The notes: generated from the sequence alone by a model not told the origin. A stretch of 64,000 nucleotides of DNA from Bryobacter sp964387685 (GCA_964387685.1 CAYLXK010000019.1:1-64000), one strand, 5' to 3'; counted from the stretch's first letter, positions 41,040-50,076 are shown. Translations and numbers: made by a program.

Positions 41040-41717
41040 TCACGGCTTTAGGGCAGGGAAGGACCCCTCGCGGAAAGCAAGCAACGCTTCGGCCGGGTCG
41101 CCGCTGTCCAATCGAAACAGCGCGGGTCCAGGCTGCTTCGCGAGCGGGTGCGAATCCGGCAAGGTCTCCCAATCGATGACGAAGCGGCCCACCGGGAGGG
41201 ACGAGCCGGATTGCTCCAGCCAATGAAAGCCTTCCTGAGATTGGCGCCACGAGATTCGCGCCCGAGGCTGATCCTGGGGAAAATCCCAGTCGGCAAATAG
41301 CGCGTGCCCGTCGCCCAGCTCGAAGATCCAGCCCGGCTCGCCAAACCAGGCGCGCTCGGCTTCGACATCCGTCTGTAGCAACGGATAGGCGGCGGCCTCG
41401 GCAATCCGTTTGGCCCAATCGGCGCGGAGCTTTGCCAGGCGCCGCCGCTCCCAAAACACAAGTCCTGCCAGCAACGCAAAGCTCGCCACCGTGGAAACGA
41501 TCGTCCGCGTCAAGTCCAGTTGCAATTGGAAAGTAGCCATCCAGAGGGCAGCGTAAATCGCGGCCACCAGCCCGGTAACGACAGGCATAGCCAGGCCCCA
41601 GCGGCGCAGGCGGCCCTTCTCCCGCTCCATGGCCTCGGCCGCCTGGCGCTCGAGGTCCGCCCCTTCGGCCTCGCTCAAGGGACGCCAATGGATTTGTAGC
41701 CGCGGGGTCGCGATCAT
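41040..41717 (-). CDS. hypothetical membrane protein, 225 aa
   Basis: The ATG at 41717 is used; the frame is open for a long way upstream, but that part is antisense to the permease genes. Two membrane helices lie at about 45-65 and 70-92 (V-V-T-G-L-V-A-A-I-Y-A-A-L-W-M and V-A-S-F-A-L-L-A-G-L-V-F-W). A long soluble carboxy domain (100-225) has strands with W-F-G-E-P-G-W-I-F-E-L-G-D-G and F-A-D-W-D-F. I do not recognise the family. It is convergent with the YheT-like gene, which ends two bases before it. Confidence 0.65.
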   Translation of the reverse strand: MIATPRLQIHWRPLSEAEGADLERQAAEAMEREKGRLRRWGLAMPVVTGLVAAIYAALWMATFQLQLDLTRTIVSTVASFALLAGLVFWERRRLAKLRADWAKRIAEAAAYPLLQTDVEAERAWFGEPGWIFELGDGHALFADWDFPQDQPRARISWRQSQEGFHWLEQSGSSLPVGRFVIDWETLPDSHPLAKQPGPALFRLDSGDPAEALLAFREGSFPALKP

Positions 41718-41783
41718 CCTTCGAGTATGAAACAGCTTGGATTTTCGGGGAACGATTGCCCCGGCTCGGACGTATCCCGTTCG

Positions 41784-43013
41784 ATGGGATTTTACGAGGC
41801 CGCCAAAATCGCCTTTGCCAGCTTGCGGGCGAGCAAACTGCGCAGCTTTCTCACGTTGCTCGGCATTATCCTGGCCACCACGACGCTGATTGCCGTGATG
41901 AGCCTGATCCACGGCATGGATGTCTACATTGCCGAAAAGGTAAGCGACATGGGCGCCACCGGTTTTCGCGTCGTCCGCATGGCTTTTATTGGAGACTGGG
42001 ACCCCAAGAAGTATCTTGAGTATCTTCGTAAGAATCCCGAACTGCGCCGGGATGAATATGAGTTTGTGCGTGAGAAAGCCACCTTGCTGAAAGACCTCGG
42101 AATGAGTATCTACCGGCAGGAAGCCGTCACTTATGAAGGCGACCGGCTGGAGCGCCTCGGCATCCAAGGCGCGACGCCCAACGTCATCGCCATCGAGAAT
42201 CTGCAAGTGGAGAATGGGCGCGCCTTGACCGAGGCCGACAACCAACGCCGCTTGATGGTGTGCTTTATTGGGCACGATCTGAAGGACCGCTGGTTCCCGG
42301 CCATTGAGCCCGTCGGTAAGGTGATCCAAATCGCGGGGCGGCCTTGCGAGGTGGTGGGCGTGGCGAAGGCCAAAGGAAGCGTCTTTGGACAGAGCCAGGA
42401 CAGTTGGGTGATGCTGCCGGTGGAGACCTTCTTCAAGAGCTTTGGGGACCGCAAGGGCATCAGCTACAGCGCCGTCGCCCTTGGTCACGATAAGCTGCTG
42501 CAGGCGCAGGACGAGGTACGCATGCTGGTGCGCGCCTACCGCCACTTGCGTCCCGGGCAGGAAGACAACTTCGCGGTCTTCAACTCGGATTCGATCTCCA
42601 ATGCCTGGAGCCAGATGACGGGCGCGATTGCGGCGACGGCGATGGCCGTGGTGAGCGTCTTTATGGTGGTGGGCGGCGTCGTGATCATGAACATCATGCT
42701 GGCGGTGGTGACGGAGCGTACCAAAGAGATTGGCATCCGCAAGAGCCTGGGCGCGCGGCGGGGGGACATCCTGAACCAGTTTCTGGTGGAGAGCGCGGTA
42801 CTGGCGGCCTTGGGCGGACTGATGGGCGTGCTGATCGCCTATGGCTTTGCGGTGCTCATTCGCACAGTGACGCCCGTCCCGATGGCGATGCCGATGGTGA
42901 GTGTGGTGATCGGAGTGGGGCTCTCCAGCGTGGTGGGCCTTTTCTTTGGCATTTATCCGGCGCGCAAGGCCTCGCGTCTGGACCCTATTGAGGCCATGAG
43001 GGCGGATGGATAA
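41784..43013 (+). CDS. FtsX/MacB-like ABC permease (first of two)
   Basis: ATG 41784 is preferred because MacB-type permeases start with the cytoplasmic helix A-A-K-I-A-F-A-S-L-R-A-S-K-L-R-S-F-L-T-L-L-G-I; an earlier ATG at 41727 adds an unusual tail. A large periplasmic domain (60-280) is followed by three membrane helices near 290-400 with N-I-M-L-A-V-V-T-E-R-T-K-E-I-G-I-R-K-S-L-G-A, the signature of this family. It probably exports or extracts a substrate through an outer-membrane partner. No ATPase subunit is adjacent. The next permease begins 3 bases after its stop. Confidence 0.88.
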   Translation: MGFYEAAKIAFASLRASKLRSFLTLLGIILATTTLIAVMSLIHGMDVYIAEKVSDMGATGFRVVRMAFIGDWDPKKYLEYLRKNPELRRDEYEFVREKATLLKDLGMSIYRQEAVTYEGDRLERLGIQGATPNVIAIENLQVENGRALTEADNQRRLMVCFIGHDLKDRWFPAIEPVGKVIQIAGRPCEVVGVAKAKGSVFGQSQDSWVMLPVETFFKSFGDRKGISYSAVALGHDKLLQAQDEVRMLVRAYRHLRPGQEDNFAVFNSDSISNAWSQMTGAIAATAMAVVSVFMVVGGVVIMNIMLAVVTERTKEIGIRKSLGARRGDILNQFLVESAVLAALGGLMGVLIAYGFAVLIRTVTPVPMAMPMVSVVIGVGLSSVVGLFFGIYPARKASRLDPIEAMRADG

Positions 43014-43016
43014 ATT

Positions 43017-44255
43017 ATGATCAACCCGGTATTTATCGCCAGTATCGGCATGGCGCTGGATACGCTGCGCAGTTACAAATTGCGCAGCTTCTTGACGGTG
43101 CTGGGCGTAATTATCGGCACGGGCACGATTATTGGCGTGGGCAGCATCATCACGGGGATGGACGGCGCGTTCTCCAATGCCATGCGTACCTTTGGCACGG
43201 AGACGATGGTGGTGTTTAAGTTCGCCGTGGGCCCGCGCTTCGGCAACCGCTCGCCCGAAGAACGCATGCGCAAGCCGCTCACCTATGAGCAGGCGCAGGC
43301 GATCCGGGAGCGCTGCCCCAACGTGCAGCGCGTCACGACGAATCTGATGCCGTGGCGCGGCGTCCAGAAGATCCGCTACCAGTCCAACGACATGGCCGGA
43401 CTGGACGTCAGCGGCTCCGATAGCGGCTATGCGGAAACCTGGCAGGTGGAGATGATCCACGGGCGTTTCTTTACCGAGGCCGAAAGCGAGCATCGCAAGA
43501 AGGCGGTGGTCATCGGCGAAGACGTGTATAAGTCGCTCTTTACCAGCGGCGATCCTTCGGGCAAGTGGGTCGATCTCGAAGGACAGATGTTTGAGGTGTT
43601 GGGCGTAATGAAGAACGCGGGCACGGGCCCGCCGGGCTCGCGCGACAACCGCGTCGTGATGCCCTATTGGACGATGCGCAAGTTTAATCCCGCGGCCGTC
43701 GAGCACATGCTCTTCGTCAAGGCCATTCCGGGTAGGCTGACGGTGGCGATGGACGAGGTGCGCGGCGTGTTGCGCCAGGAGCGGCGCGTGAAATTCGACG
43801 ATCCCGATAGCTTTGCCATCTCGACGTCGGAGCAAATGATCGAAGACTTCCGAAAGATCATGTCGATCACGGCGCTGGTGATGTTTGTGATGAGTTCGAT
43901 CGGGCTGCTGGTGGGCGGAATTGGCGTGATGAACATCATGCTGGTGAGCGTTACCGAACGGACGCGCGAGATTGGCGTGCGCAAGGCCTTGGGTGCGCGG
44001 CGCTCGGAGATCATCGCGCAGTTTATGACGGAGGCCGTGGTCTTGACCTTCCTGGGAGGTCTGCTGGGGATGGCCCTGGGCTGGATGATCCCCGTCATTG
44101 GCAAGCTCATCTTTCCCAACCTGCCCATGTCGGTACCGCTGTGGGCCGCCGGTATGGGCGTGGCGGTGAGCGTAGGCGTGGGCTTGTTCTTTGGCATCTG
44201 GCCAGCCAATAAAGCCGCGCGGCTCGACCCCGTAGACGCGCTGCGCTACGAGTAG
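43017..44255 (+). CDS. FtsX/MacB-like ABC permease (second of two)
   Basis: The same organisation as the preceding gene: an amino-terminal helix with S-Y-K-L-R-S-F-L-T-V-L-G-V-I-I-G-T, a periplasmic domain (55-275), then membrane helices with V-G-G-I-G-V-M-N-I-M-L-V-S-V-T-E-R-T-R-E-I-G-V-R-K-A-L-G-A. 412 residues is normal for an ATPase-less MacB permease. The two are about one-third alike and likely form a heterodimer. The ATP-binding partner must lie elsewhere. Its end faces the sialidase gene across 2 bases. Confidence 0.9.
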   Translation: MINPVFIASIGMALDTLRSYKLRSFLTVLGVIIGTGTIIGVGSIITGMDGAFSNAMRTFGTETMVVFKFAVGPRFGNRSPEERMRKPLTYEQAQAIRERCPNVQRVTTNLMPWRGVQKIRYQSNDMAGLDVSGSDSGYAETWQVEMIHGRFFTEAESEHRKKAVVIGEDVYKSLFTSGDPSGKWVDLEGQMFEVLGVMKNAGTGPPGSRDNRVVMPYWTMRKFNPAAVEHMLFVKAIPGRLTVAMDEVRGVLRQERRVKFDDPDSFAISTSEQMIEDFRKIMSITALVMFVMSSIGLLVGGIGVMNIMLVSVTERTREIGVRKALGARRSEIIAQFMTEAVVLTFLGGLLGMALGWMIPVIGKLIFPNLPMSVPLWAAGMGVAVSVGVGLFFGIWPANKAARLDPVDALRYE

Positions 44256-44257
44256 CC

Positions 44258-45379
44258 TCAGCGCAACCAAGCTAGCGGGAAGCGGGCGAGCCGGAGCGAG
44301 ACTGTCTGGAAGGCATTGCCGCCCTGGGCTCCGGCTTCGTAGAAGCAATAGATGCGGCCGCGCCGGTCCAGGGCCAAGTCCGAGTAGCCGGCCCAGCCCG
44401 CTTCCAGCACCCGCCTCTTGGTCCAGGTGTGGCCGTCATCCTCGCTTAGCTGGAGCGTCAGATTCTTGCGGTGGCGATTTACAAGGTTATCGGGATTGGA
44501 GAAGACTAAGCGGCGCTTACCTAGGCTCAGCAAGCTGGCAAAGCAGATGGGCTCAAGCAGGGCCGAGTCAAAGCGCGGCGCGGACCAGTTGGAGATGCCG
44601 TCTTTCGAGACCAACACAGCCCGCCGCTGGGCCTTCGATTCCGTGCGGACGTTGAGCATCACCTCGCCCGTGGAAAGCTCCGCCGCGGCCGTTTCATTGG
44701 GATTGACGAAGTCGCTCGTGTTCGGCAGGGCGATGGCGCCGCGCTGCCATGAGCGCCCGCCGTCGTCGGAGTAAATGGTGGCTGCGACGCTCGGCCGGTG
44801 AGCATGGCCTCCGGTGCCGGTGGAAAGCCACACGGGTACCAGCAGGCGCCCGCTGCGGAGTTCGATGCCGTGGCCAGGTCCGGTGGCGAGCACGCGCCAA
44901 TCGTATTCGGGGCGGAAGGCGTCAAAGGCGGCGGTGATCTCGACGGGTTTCGAGAAGGTGCGGCCGTCGTCGTCGCTGCGCAGATAGAAGGCGCGCATGT
45001 ATTCGAGGCAAAACAGCAAATGGACGGGGCCTTGGCGAGTAGTGATGGCAACGGGGTTGTTGTAAGTCACCTCGCCGGGCTGTGCTAAGTTCTGGGCCAG
45101 CGCGACAGGGTTCTTGGCCTTGGGGCCATCCACCTGGGCGATGACTTGCATGGGCGACCAAGTGCGTCCGCTATCTTTGCTGCGGCGCAAAACAATGTCG
45201 ATCGTTCCCCAATCGCCGCGGGCGCTCTTGCGGGCTTCGGCATAGGCAAGCAAAGTGCCGCGCGGGGTGGCGACGATGCCGGGGATGCGGTAGAGCGCGT
45301 AGCCGTTTTCGCCGGAGCGAAAAACTTCGGTCTGCTCCAGCGTTGCAGCAAGAGAAAGGACTAAGGCGAGCGGGATCAT
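44258..45379 (-). CDS. exo-alpha-sialidase (GH33-like)
   Basis: A short hydrophobic signal (1-15) is followed by Y-R-I-P-G-I-V (the F/Y-R-I-P arginine that binds the carboxylate) and several Asp-boxes: S-K-D-S-G-R-T-W, S-D-D-D-G-R-T-F, S-D-D-G-G-R-S-W and S-E-D-D-G-H-T-W. Further arginines (V-R-T-E, R-R) and the Y-S-D-L-A-L-D tyrosine complete the six-bladed propeller. At 373 residues it is a single-domain secreted form that would remove terminal sialic acids. It could be a sialidase-fold protein with another sugar target. It lies downstream of the 45385 gene on the same strand, 5 bases away. Confidence 0.87.
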   Translation of the reverse strand: MIPLALVLSLAATLEQTEVFRSGENGYALYRIPGIVATPRGTLLAYAEARKSARGDWGTIDIVLRRSKDSGRTWSPMQVIAQVDGPKAKNPVALAQNLAQPGEVTYNNPVAITTRQGPVHLLFCLEYMRAFYLRSDDDGRTFSKPVEITAAFDAFRPEYDWRVLATGPGHGIELRSGRLLVPVWLSTGTGGHAHRPSVAATIYSDDGGRSWQRGAIALPNTSDFVNPNETAAAELSTGEVMLNVRTESKAQRRAVLVSKDGISNWSAPRFDSALLEPICFASLLSLGKRRLVFSNPDNLVNRHRKNLTLQLSEDDGHTWTKRRVLEAGWAGYSDLALDRRGRIYCFYEAGAQGGNAFQTVSLRLARFPLAWLR

Positions 45380-45384
45380 GGTCG

Positions 45385-45990
45385 TTACCGGGCGGGCGGC
45401 TTGACGGATGAATTTTCGAGGGTGATCGTGATCGGGCTGCGGCCGCGATTCTGCGCGTGGACCAGTTCCTGGTGAAGAAGTCTTGAACCGCGCATGACCA
45501 AAAGCAGGTGCTCGGTATGCTCAAGGCCGGTCAATAGAAAGAAGCCATAGGCCCCGACCTTGGTCTCCGAAGCGCCGATTCCACGAACGGGAATGGCTTT
45601 GACCCAAAGTGGATCTTGCGGCGTCGCTGCGTTCATTTCCCCGAAATTTACCTTGCCTTGGATAGCGGCGGGCGTGGGAGGACACCCTATCCAGCCAACT
45701 TGCATTTCTATACGAAGGTGCAGCGTGGTCTGGTCTAGTTGCAGGTCCTTCCAGGTAGAACCGAAGCCCTTTGCATGAACTCGCAGCTTGTATTGGCCGT
45801 AGGGAACTTGTTTTAGGTCCTTTGCGCTCGTGGAGTAAAGCTGCTTGCCAGCTATCGAATAGAGTTCGAGTTGAACATCTTCTATTGGCTTTCCCGATGT
45901 ATCGGACACTTCGACTTCGATGTCGCCGTAGGTAGGACCCTCCACAAGAAGGCACTGGGCGCAGGCGGAAATTGCCGCGAAAATAAGCAC
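45385..45990 (-). CDS. secreted carboxypeptidase-regulatory-like domain protein, 201 aa
   Basis: GTG 45990 is the only available start, because a TAG lies four codons upstream. A short signal (I-F-A-A-I-S-A-C-A-Q) precedes a beta-sandwich like that of carboxypeptidase regulatory domains: V-S-D-T-S-G-K-P-I-E-D-V-Q-L-E-L-Y and V-P-Y-G-Q-Y-K-L-R-V-H-A-K-G-F. A second similar domain (110-190) follows. It may anchor or present proteins at the cell surface. Its stop lies 5 bases before the sialidase start, so the two probably form an operon. Confidence 0.72.
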   Translation of the reverse strand: MLIFAAISACAQCLLVEGPTYGDIEVEVSDTSGKPIEDVQLELYSIAGKQLYSTSAKDLKQVPYGQYKLRVHAKGFGSTWKDLQLDQTTLHLRIEMQVGWIGCPPTPAAIQGKVNFGEMNAATPQDPLWVKAIPVRGIGASETKVGAYGFFLLTGLEHTEHLLLVMRGSRLLHQELVHAQNRGRSPITITLENSSVKPPAR

Positions 45991-46145
45991 GAGAATTCGC
46001 TAAGCCATTTCAGCCCAAGCATACAGTGCGCGCAGTGCGGAAAGCGACATGGCAGGGGGTAAAGGATTGAAGAAAGGGACTATAAACTTTCGTCCGTTGT
46101 GTGAAGGCGTTTGCAATTGGAGAGTGATCGTGCTTTTCTCTAGAG

Positions 46146-46646
46146 ATGTCTTACTTAATCGCTGTTCATGTAGTGATCTCGATCGTAGCCTTGGGTTACG
46201 GTTTCTACGCGCTGTATGGAATGGTGAACGGCTTGCCGCAAGGTAGCGCGGCTCGCCTGTTCTTGTGGACGACCGTGGCAACGAACCTAAGCGGCATCAT
46301 ATTGCCGGCTGAGCAGATTTTGCCTGCACACATCCTGGCCGGGCTTTCCTTGATAGCGCTGGCGCTGGCGATTGCGGCTCTGGAGCAATTTCGGCTGGAA
46401 GGCGGCTGGAAGCGGATCTATGTGATCGGGTCGCTGATGGCGCTGTATTTCAACTGCTTTGTGCTGATGGCGCAGATGTTCCAAAAGGTGCCGGCGATGA
46501 AGGAAATTGCGCCGACGCAGGGCGACTTACCCTTCGCGTTGGTGCAGGGCGCCTTGTTCCTGGCCTTTATCTGGTTGGGACGAATGGCGTTGAATCGGCA
46601 GGCGGCGCGGAAGCCGCAGGCGATGCAGCGTACCGCCAGCGCTTAA
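46146..46646 (+). CDS. hypothetical four-helix membrane protein, 166 aa
   Basis: Four hydrophobic helices (about 5-27, 40-60, 62-80 and 88-110) plus a fifth near 128-150 make up most of the protein, with a basic cytosolic tail. There is no motif I can name. The amino end A-V-H-V-V-I-S-I-V-A-L-G-Y-G-F resembles small DoxX/DUF2306-like membrane proteins, but not closely enough to assign. It is divergent from the secreted protein at 45385 and overlaps the PQQ gene's end by 4 bases. Confidence 0.65.
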   Translation: MSYLIAVHVVISIVALGYGFYALYGMVNGLPQGSAARLFLWTTVATNLSGIILPAEQILPAHILAGLSLIALALAIAALEQFRLEGGWKRIYVIGSLMALYFNCFVLMAQMFQKVPAMKEIAPTQGDLPFALVQGALFLAFIWLGRMALNRQAARKPQAMQRTASA

Positions 46647-48412
46647 CGAGGCAGGGCGAAGGCGACGACCTCGTCGCCCAAGGGGCCGAACTTCGGGTCG
46701 TGGCCTCCGGCGGAAATCACCACATACTGCCTGCCCTGGTGCAGGAAGGTCATGGGAGTGGAGCGGGCGCTGGCGGGGAGCTTGGTCTTCCAAAGCTCCT
46801 GGCCGCTGCGCGTGGCAAAGGCGCGGAAGAAGCCATCCAGGGTGGCGCCGATGAAGGTGAGGCCGGAGGCGGTGGTGATGGGGCCGCCCAAGTTGATCGC
46901 GCCGGAGCCGGGGCCCGCCATTTCGCCCAAAGGCACCTGCCAACGGAGCGCACCGGTATTGGTATCGACGGCCGAAAGGGTGCCCCAAGGAGGGGCGTTG
47001 CAGGGCAGGCCGGCGGGGGAAAGCAGGAATTGGCGGGCCATGCCGTAGGGAGTATTGGCTTGCGGGGCAAATTCGAGGCCGAACTTGTCGGCGCGGCGCT
47101 GCTCGGCAAACTGTTCACGCGGGACCAGGCGAACGTAGGCGGCGATGTTATTTGCAGGGGCGATGATCAGGGCTTGTTTCGGGTCGAAGGCGACTCCGCC
47201 CCAATGCAGGCCGCCGATGTTGCCGGGTACGGCGAGCGTCCCCCGGACGCTGGGCGGGGTAAAGACTCCCTCATTGCGTAGTCTGGCGGCTTGGTCCGCG
47301 CATGCTTGGCGCGCTTCGGGGGTCGGTCCCCAGGGAATGAATTGTTGGGGCACGAGGGGCTTGGGAAGGGTGGGGAAGGGTTGCGTCTTGGCGGCGGCTT
47401 CGCCAACGGCATCGCTGGCGGGTACGGGACGTTCTTCCACGGGGAAGAGGGGTTGGCCGGTATCGCGATCGAGCAAAAAGAGGTGGCCAGTTTTGGAGCC
47501 GACGGCGACGGCGTCTTGGCCTTTCACCTTCACGAGGGCGGGCGGGGAGGCCACGTCGTAATCCCAGAGGTCATGGTGGACCGTTTGGAAGGCCCAGACC
47601 AGCTGACCGGTATTGGCGCGGAGGGCGACTAGGGAGTTGCCGTGATCGGGGGACTGGCGAAGGCCGCCGTAGTAATCGGGGCTGGGGGAGCCGGTGGGGA
47701 CAAAAACCAGGCCGCGTGCGGGATCGGCGGCGATGACGCTCCAAGCGTTGGCGCCGCCACGGCGTTTGCCTTCGCCGGGAACGGGGTCCCAAGTCCAGAG
47801 GAGCTTGCCGGTTTTGACGGCGAAGCCGCGCACCTCGCCCGAAGGCATGTAGGCGCTGCCATTGTCGGCCACGGCGGAACCGACAACGACGATGTTGCCG
47901 ATGACGGCGGGCGGGGAAGTTTGTTCATAATCGGCAAAGCCTTGCGGGGGATTTCTTAAGCCCTGGCGGAGATTGACTTCCCAGCGCTTGGCGCCGGTTT
48001 GGGCGTCGAGGGCGAAGAGGCGGGCGTCGACGCTGACGGAGAGAATGAGGCCCGAGGAGTGCCAGGAGACGCCGCGGTTGGTGAAGTCGCCGTAGCCCTT
48101 GTCGGGGTCGATGTGGGGATCGAAGGACCAGAGCTCGCGCCCGGTAGAAGGATCGAGGGCGGCGACGCGGCCGAGGGCGGAAGTGAGGTAAAGTTTGCCG
48201 GCTACGTAGAGAGGGGTGGTTTCGAGAGCTGAGGGGCGGCCGTTTTTGGGTTGGTAGAGGCCGCGGGTTTTGTAAGTCCAGGCGACGGCGAGTTTTTGGA
48301 CGTTGGCGGGGGTGATTTGCGTCGCAGAGGAGTGGCGCATGCCGCCGGGGTCTCCGCCATAGCTGGGCCAATCGGTTTGGGCGAGGAGGAGGAAAAGCAA
48401 GGCGAGGGGCAT
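46643..48412 (-). CDS. PQQ-dependent dehydrogenase, secreted
   Basis: ATG 48412 is followed by a signal-like stretch (L-A-L-L-F-L-L-L-A-Q) and then W-P-S-Y-G-G-D-P-G-G-M-R-H-S; an in-frame GTG lies 78 bases earlier. The propeller repeats show W-motifs such as A-L-D-P-S-T-G-R-E-L-W-S-F, A-L-D-A-Q-T-G-A-K-R-W-E-V and L-D-R-D-T-G-Q-P-L-F-P-V-E, with W-A-F-Q-T-V-H-H-D-L-W-D-Y-D near the active-site side. It is about 589 residues, like soluble PQQ glucose/quinate-type enzymes, and lacks a cytochrome domain. The substrate (sugar or alcohol) is not fixed by sequence. Confidence 0.88.
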   Translation of the reverse strand: MPLALLFLLLAQTDWPSYGGDPGGMRHSSATQITPANVQKLAVAWTYKTRGLYQPKNGRPSALETTPLYVAGKLYLTSALGRVAALDPSTGRELWSFDPHIDPDKGYGDFTNRGVSWHSSGLILSVSVDARLFALDAQTGAKRWEVNLRQGLRNPPQGFADYEQTSPPAVIGNIVVVGSAVADNGSAYMPSGEVRGFAVKTGKLLWTWDPVPGEGKRRGGANAWSVIAADPARGLVFVPTGSPSPDYYGGLRQSPDHGNSLVALRANTGQLVWAFQTVHHDLWDYDVASPPALVKVKGQDAVAVGSKTGHLFLLDRDTGQPLFPVEERPVPASDAVGEAAAKTQPFPTLPKPLVPQQFIPWGPTPEARQACADQAARLRNEGVFTPPSVRGTLAVPGNIGGLHWGGVAFDPKQALIIAPANNIAAYVRLVPREQFAEQRRADKFGLEFAPQANTPYGMARQFLLSPAGLPCNAPPWGTLSAVDTNTGALRWQVPLGEMAGPGSGAINLGGPITTASGLTFIGATLDGFFRAFATRSGQELWKTKLPASARSTPMTFLHQGRQYVVISAGGHDPKFGPLGDEVVAFALPR

Positions 48413-48639
48413 GAGGAATATACGAAGAATATCGCCCTTGGGTTCGTTTTGGCAGAGTGGATATTGAGGGGGAGGGCGGAATGCGGTCACGGGAGGGAGA
48501 AGCGGTATTTGGCTAATGAAATCAGGAAGATAGGGTCGCGCACGGGGCGAAGAGCTGGGTTGAGGGGGGGCTGGCGACGATGCTGGAGTCGCGGCGATGG
48601 CTGCAGGACAAACGAAGCTCGTAGCAAGGGAAAAGCACC
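48413..48639. other. divergent intergenic region between the PQQ dehydrogenase and terminase cassette
   Basis: Only 227 bases. It contains short G-rich runs and the in-frame GTG that could extend the dehydrogenase. The end holds AAGGGAAAAGCACC before the cassette ATG. No promoter pair is clear. Confidence 0.3.
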
Positions 48640-49086
48640 ATGAACGACGTGATCGAAATCGATCCCAGGAAGACCAATCAACGCGGGCCGAGACGCTGGC
48701 GCGGGGTGGCGCCGAGGCGGGTTACGCTGGCCGAGGATCAAGCGGCGTTTGACCGCCTGCTGGGGCGATTGGAGAGCGAGTGCAAGCCGAAGAATGTGCA
48801 GCAGGAGGGGGACATTCTGGCGCTCGCGCAACTGCGTTGGCGGATGGAACGATTGGATATGGTGCAGAACCAGAGCCTGAACTTCCTGTTGCTACAGAGT
48901 AAGACTCCTCCGGGCTTACTCACAAATGAAGAAAGGCTGACTTATGCTTACCGGATTGCGGCGGAGGACGATAGCTTTCTCGAAATCCAGCGTCAGCACC
49001 TGGCCGTGATCAAAACGATGCATGTGGTGGGGACGCGCGTGGAGCGCTGGAACCCGGTGGCGAAACCGGCGCGAGGGAAAGGCTAA
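48640..49086 (+). CDS. small helical protein at the head of a terminase-like cassette, 148 aa
   Basis: A basic amino end (K-T-N-Q-R-G-P-R-R-W-R-G) leads to helices with D-I-L-A-L-A-Q-L-R-W-R-M-E-R-L-D and E-D-D-S-F-L-E-I-Q-R-Q-H-L-A. This spacing recalls the core of the 9277 gene. A good AAGGG site precedes the ATG. Position just before an ATPase and nuclease suggests a small-terminase or DNA-recognition role, but there is no recognisable HTH, so that is inference. Confidence 0.65.
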   Translation: MNDVIEIDPRKTNQRGPRRWRGVAPRRVTLAEDQAAFDRLLGRLESECKPKNVQQEGDILALAQLRWRMERLDMVQNQSLNFLLLQSKTPPGLLTNEERLTYAYRIAAEDDSFLEIQRQHLAVIKTMHVVGTRVERWNPVAKPARGKG

Positions 49087-49090
49087 GGCC

Positions 49091-49318
49091 ATGGCGAAAA
49101 CACGGAAGGCGAACTTGTTGTGCGCGTACGGTGTGGCGAGGGAAGCGTTGCCGGCCGGGGCCAGGAAGGAAGAGGGGAACTCCGCGGTGCGCTGGGCCGA
49201 ACTGCGGGACTTGATTATGGCTGCGCTGGAGCCCTATCCCGAAGCGGCGGCGGCCATGGCGGAAGCTCTGGCCAAGCAGCCGAACTTGCGGGAAGAAAGC
49301 GGGCTGGAAAAGGCATGA
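49091..49318 (+). CDS. small cassette protein, 75 aa
   Basis: ATG 49091 follows the previous stop by four bases, and the end overlaps the ATPase gene (ATGA). The sequence is charged and helical (A-V-R-W-A-E-L-R-D-L-I-M-A-A-L-E-P-Y), with no domain I know. It could be a structural or adaptor part of the terminase-like complex. The coding call rests on tight packing and codon use like the neighbours. Confidence 0.6.
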   Translation: MAKTRKANLLCAYGVAREALPAGARKEEGNSAVRWAELRDLIMAALEPYPEAAAAMAEALAKQPNLREESGLEKA

Positions 49319-50076
49319 GCGTCTCGGCCTTTGCCCACGACCTGGCCGGGAGAGTGGACCCGGTAAGCTTTGCGCGCGTTTATCTCGATCTCGATCCGGA
49401 TGCGAAGCAAGCCGAGGTGCTGCGGAGCCGCGCGCCCCAATTGATTCTGAATTGTTCGCGGCAGTGGGGGAAATCGACGGTGTCGAGTATTCTCGCGCTG
49501 CATCAGGCTTACTACACGCCGGGGAGCCTGGTGTTGGTGGTGAGCCCGACGCTGCGGCAGTCCGGTGAATTGATCCGGAAAATTGCACGCTATCTCCCGG
49601 CGTTGGGCATCCGCAAGAAGACAGACGGCGTGAACTTACTATCCATTCAATTGCCGAATCAATCGCGGATTATCGGGCTGCCGGGACGGGACGCGACGAT
49701 TCGCGGCTTTTCGGGCACGAAGCTATTGATTATCGATGAGGCTAGCCAGGTGGCGGACGCGCTGTATCGATCGTGCCGGCCGTTCCTCGCGGCTTCAAAA
49801 GAGGGGCGGCTGTTGCTGCTTTCCACGCCCTACGGAACCCGGGGCTTTTTTTGGGATGAATGGGAGAGAGGCCAAGATTGGTTTCGGATGCAAACGCCGG
49901 CCAACGAGTGCCCACGCATCCGGCCCGAGTTTCTGGAACGCGAAAGGCAATCGATGGGGGAGAGTTGGTTTAAGCAGGAGTATCTTTGCCAGTTTCTTGA
50001 GAGTGAAAATACCTATCTGCCCCGGGAATGGGTGGAAGCGGCGTTTACGCGCGAGTTTGGAGCTTTATCGCTATGA
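49315..50076 (+). CDS. terminase large-subunit ATPase domain, separate gene
   Basis: The 253-residue protein has the packaging-motor ATPase core: N-C-S-R-Q-W-G-K-S-T (Walker A, about residue 45-54), S-P-T-L-R-Q-S-G as the adenine/motif region, K-L-L-I-I-D-E-A-S (Walker B) and L-L-S-T-P-Y-G-T-R-G (coupling motif). It ends where a normal large terminase would continue into its nuclease; here that part is encoded by the next gene. The stop overlaps the next start by 4 bases, so both halves are made together. A start at 49315 is supported by overlap with the previous gene. Confidence 0.85.
   Translation: MSVSAFAHDLAGRVDPVSFARVYLDLDPDAKQAEVLRSRAPQLILNCSRQWGKSTVSSILALHQAYYTPGSLVLVVSPTLRQSGELIRKIARYLPALGIRKKTDGVNLLSIQLPNQSRIIGLPGRDATIRGFSGTKLLIIDEASQVADALYRSCRPFLAASKEGRLLLLSTPYGTRGFFWDEWERGQDWFRMQTPANECPRIRPEFLERERQSMGESWFKQEYLCQFLESENTYLPREWVEAAFTREFGALSL

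Noticed and set aside
41718..44348. Very long minus-strand open frame extending upstream from the 225-aa membrane protein
   Set aside because: It is antisense to two well-supported permease genes and is rich in His, Arg and Ala as expected from the opposite strand. Only 41040-41717 is kept.
40000..46150. Replication origin near the composition change
   Set aside because: No dnaA, dnaN or parAB genes and no cluster of TTATCCACA-like boxes were seen.
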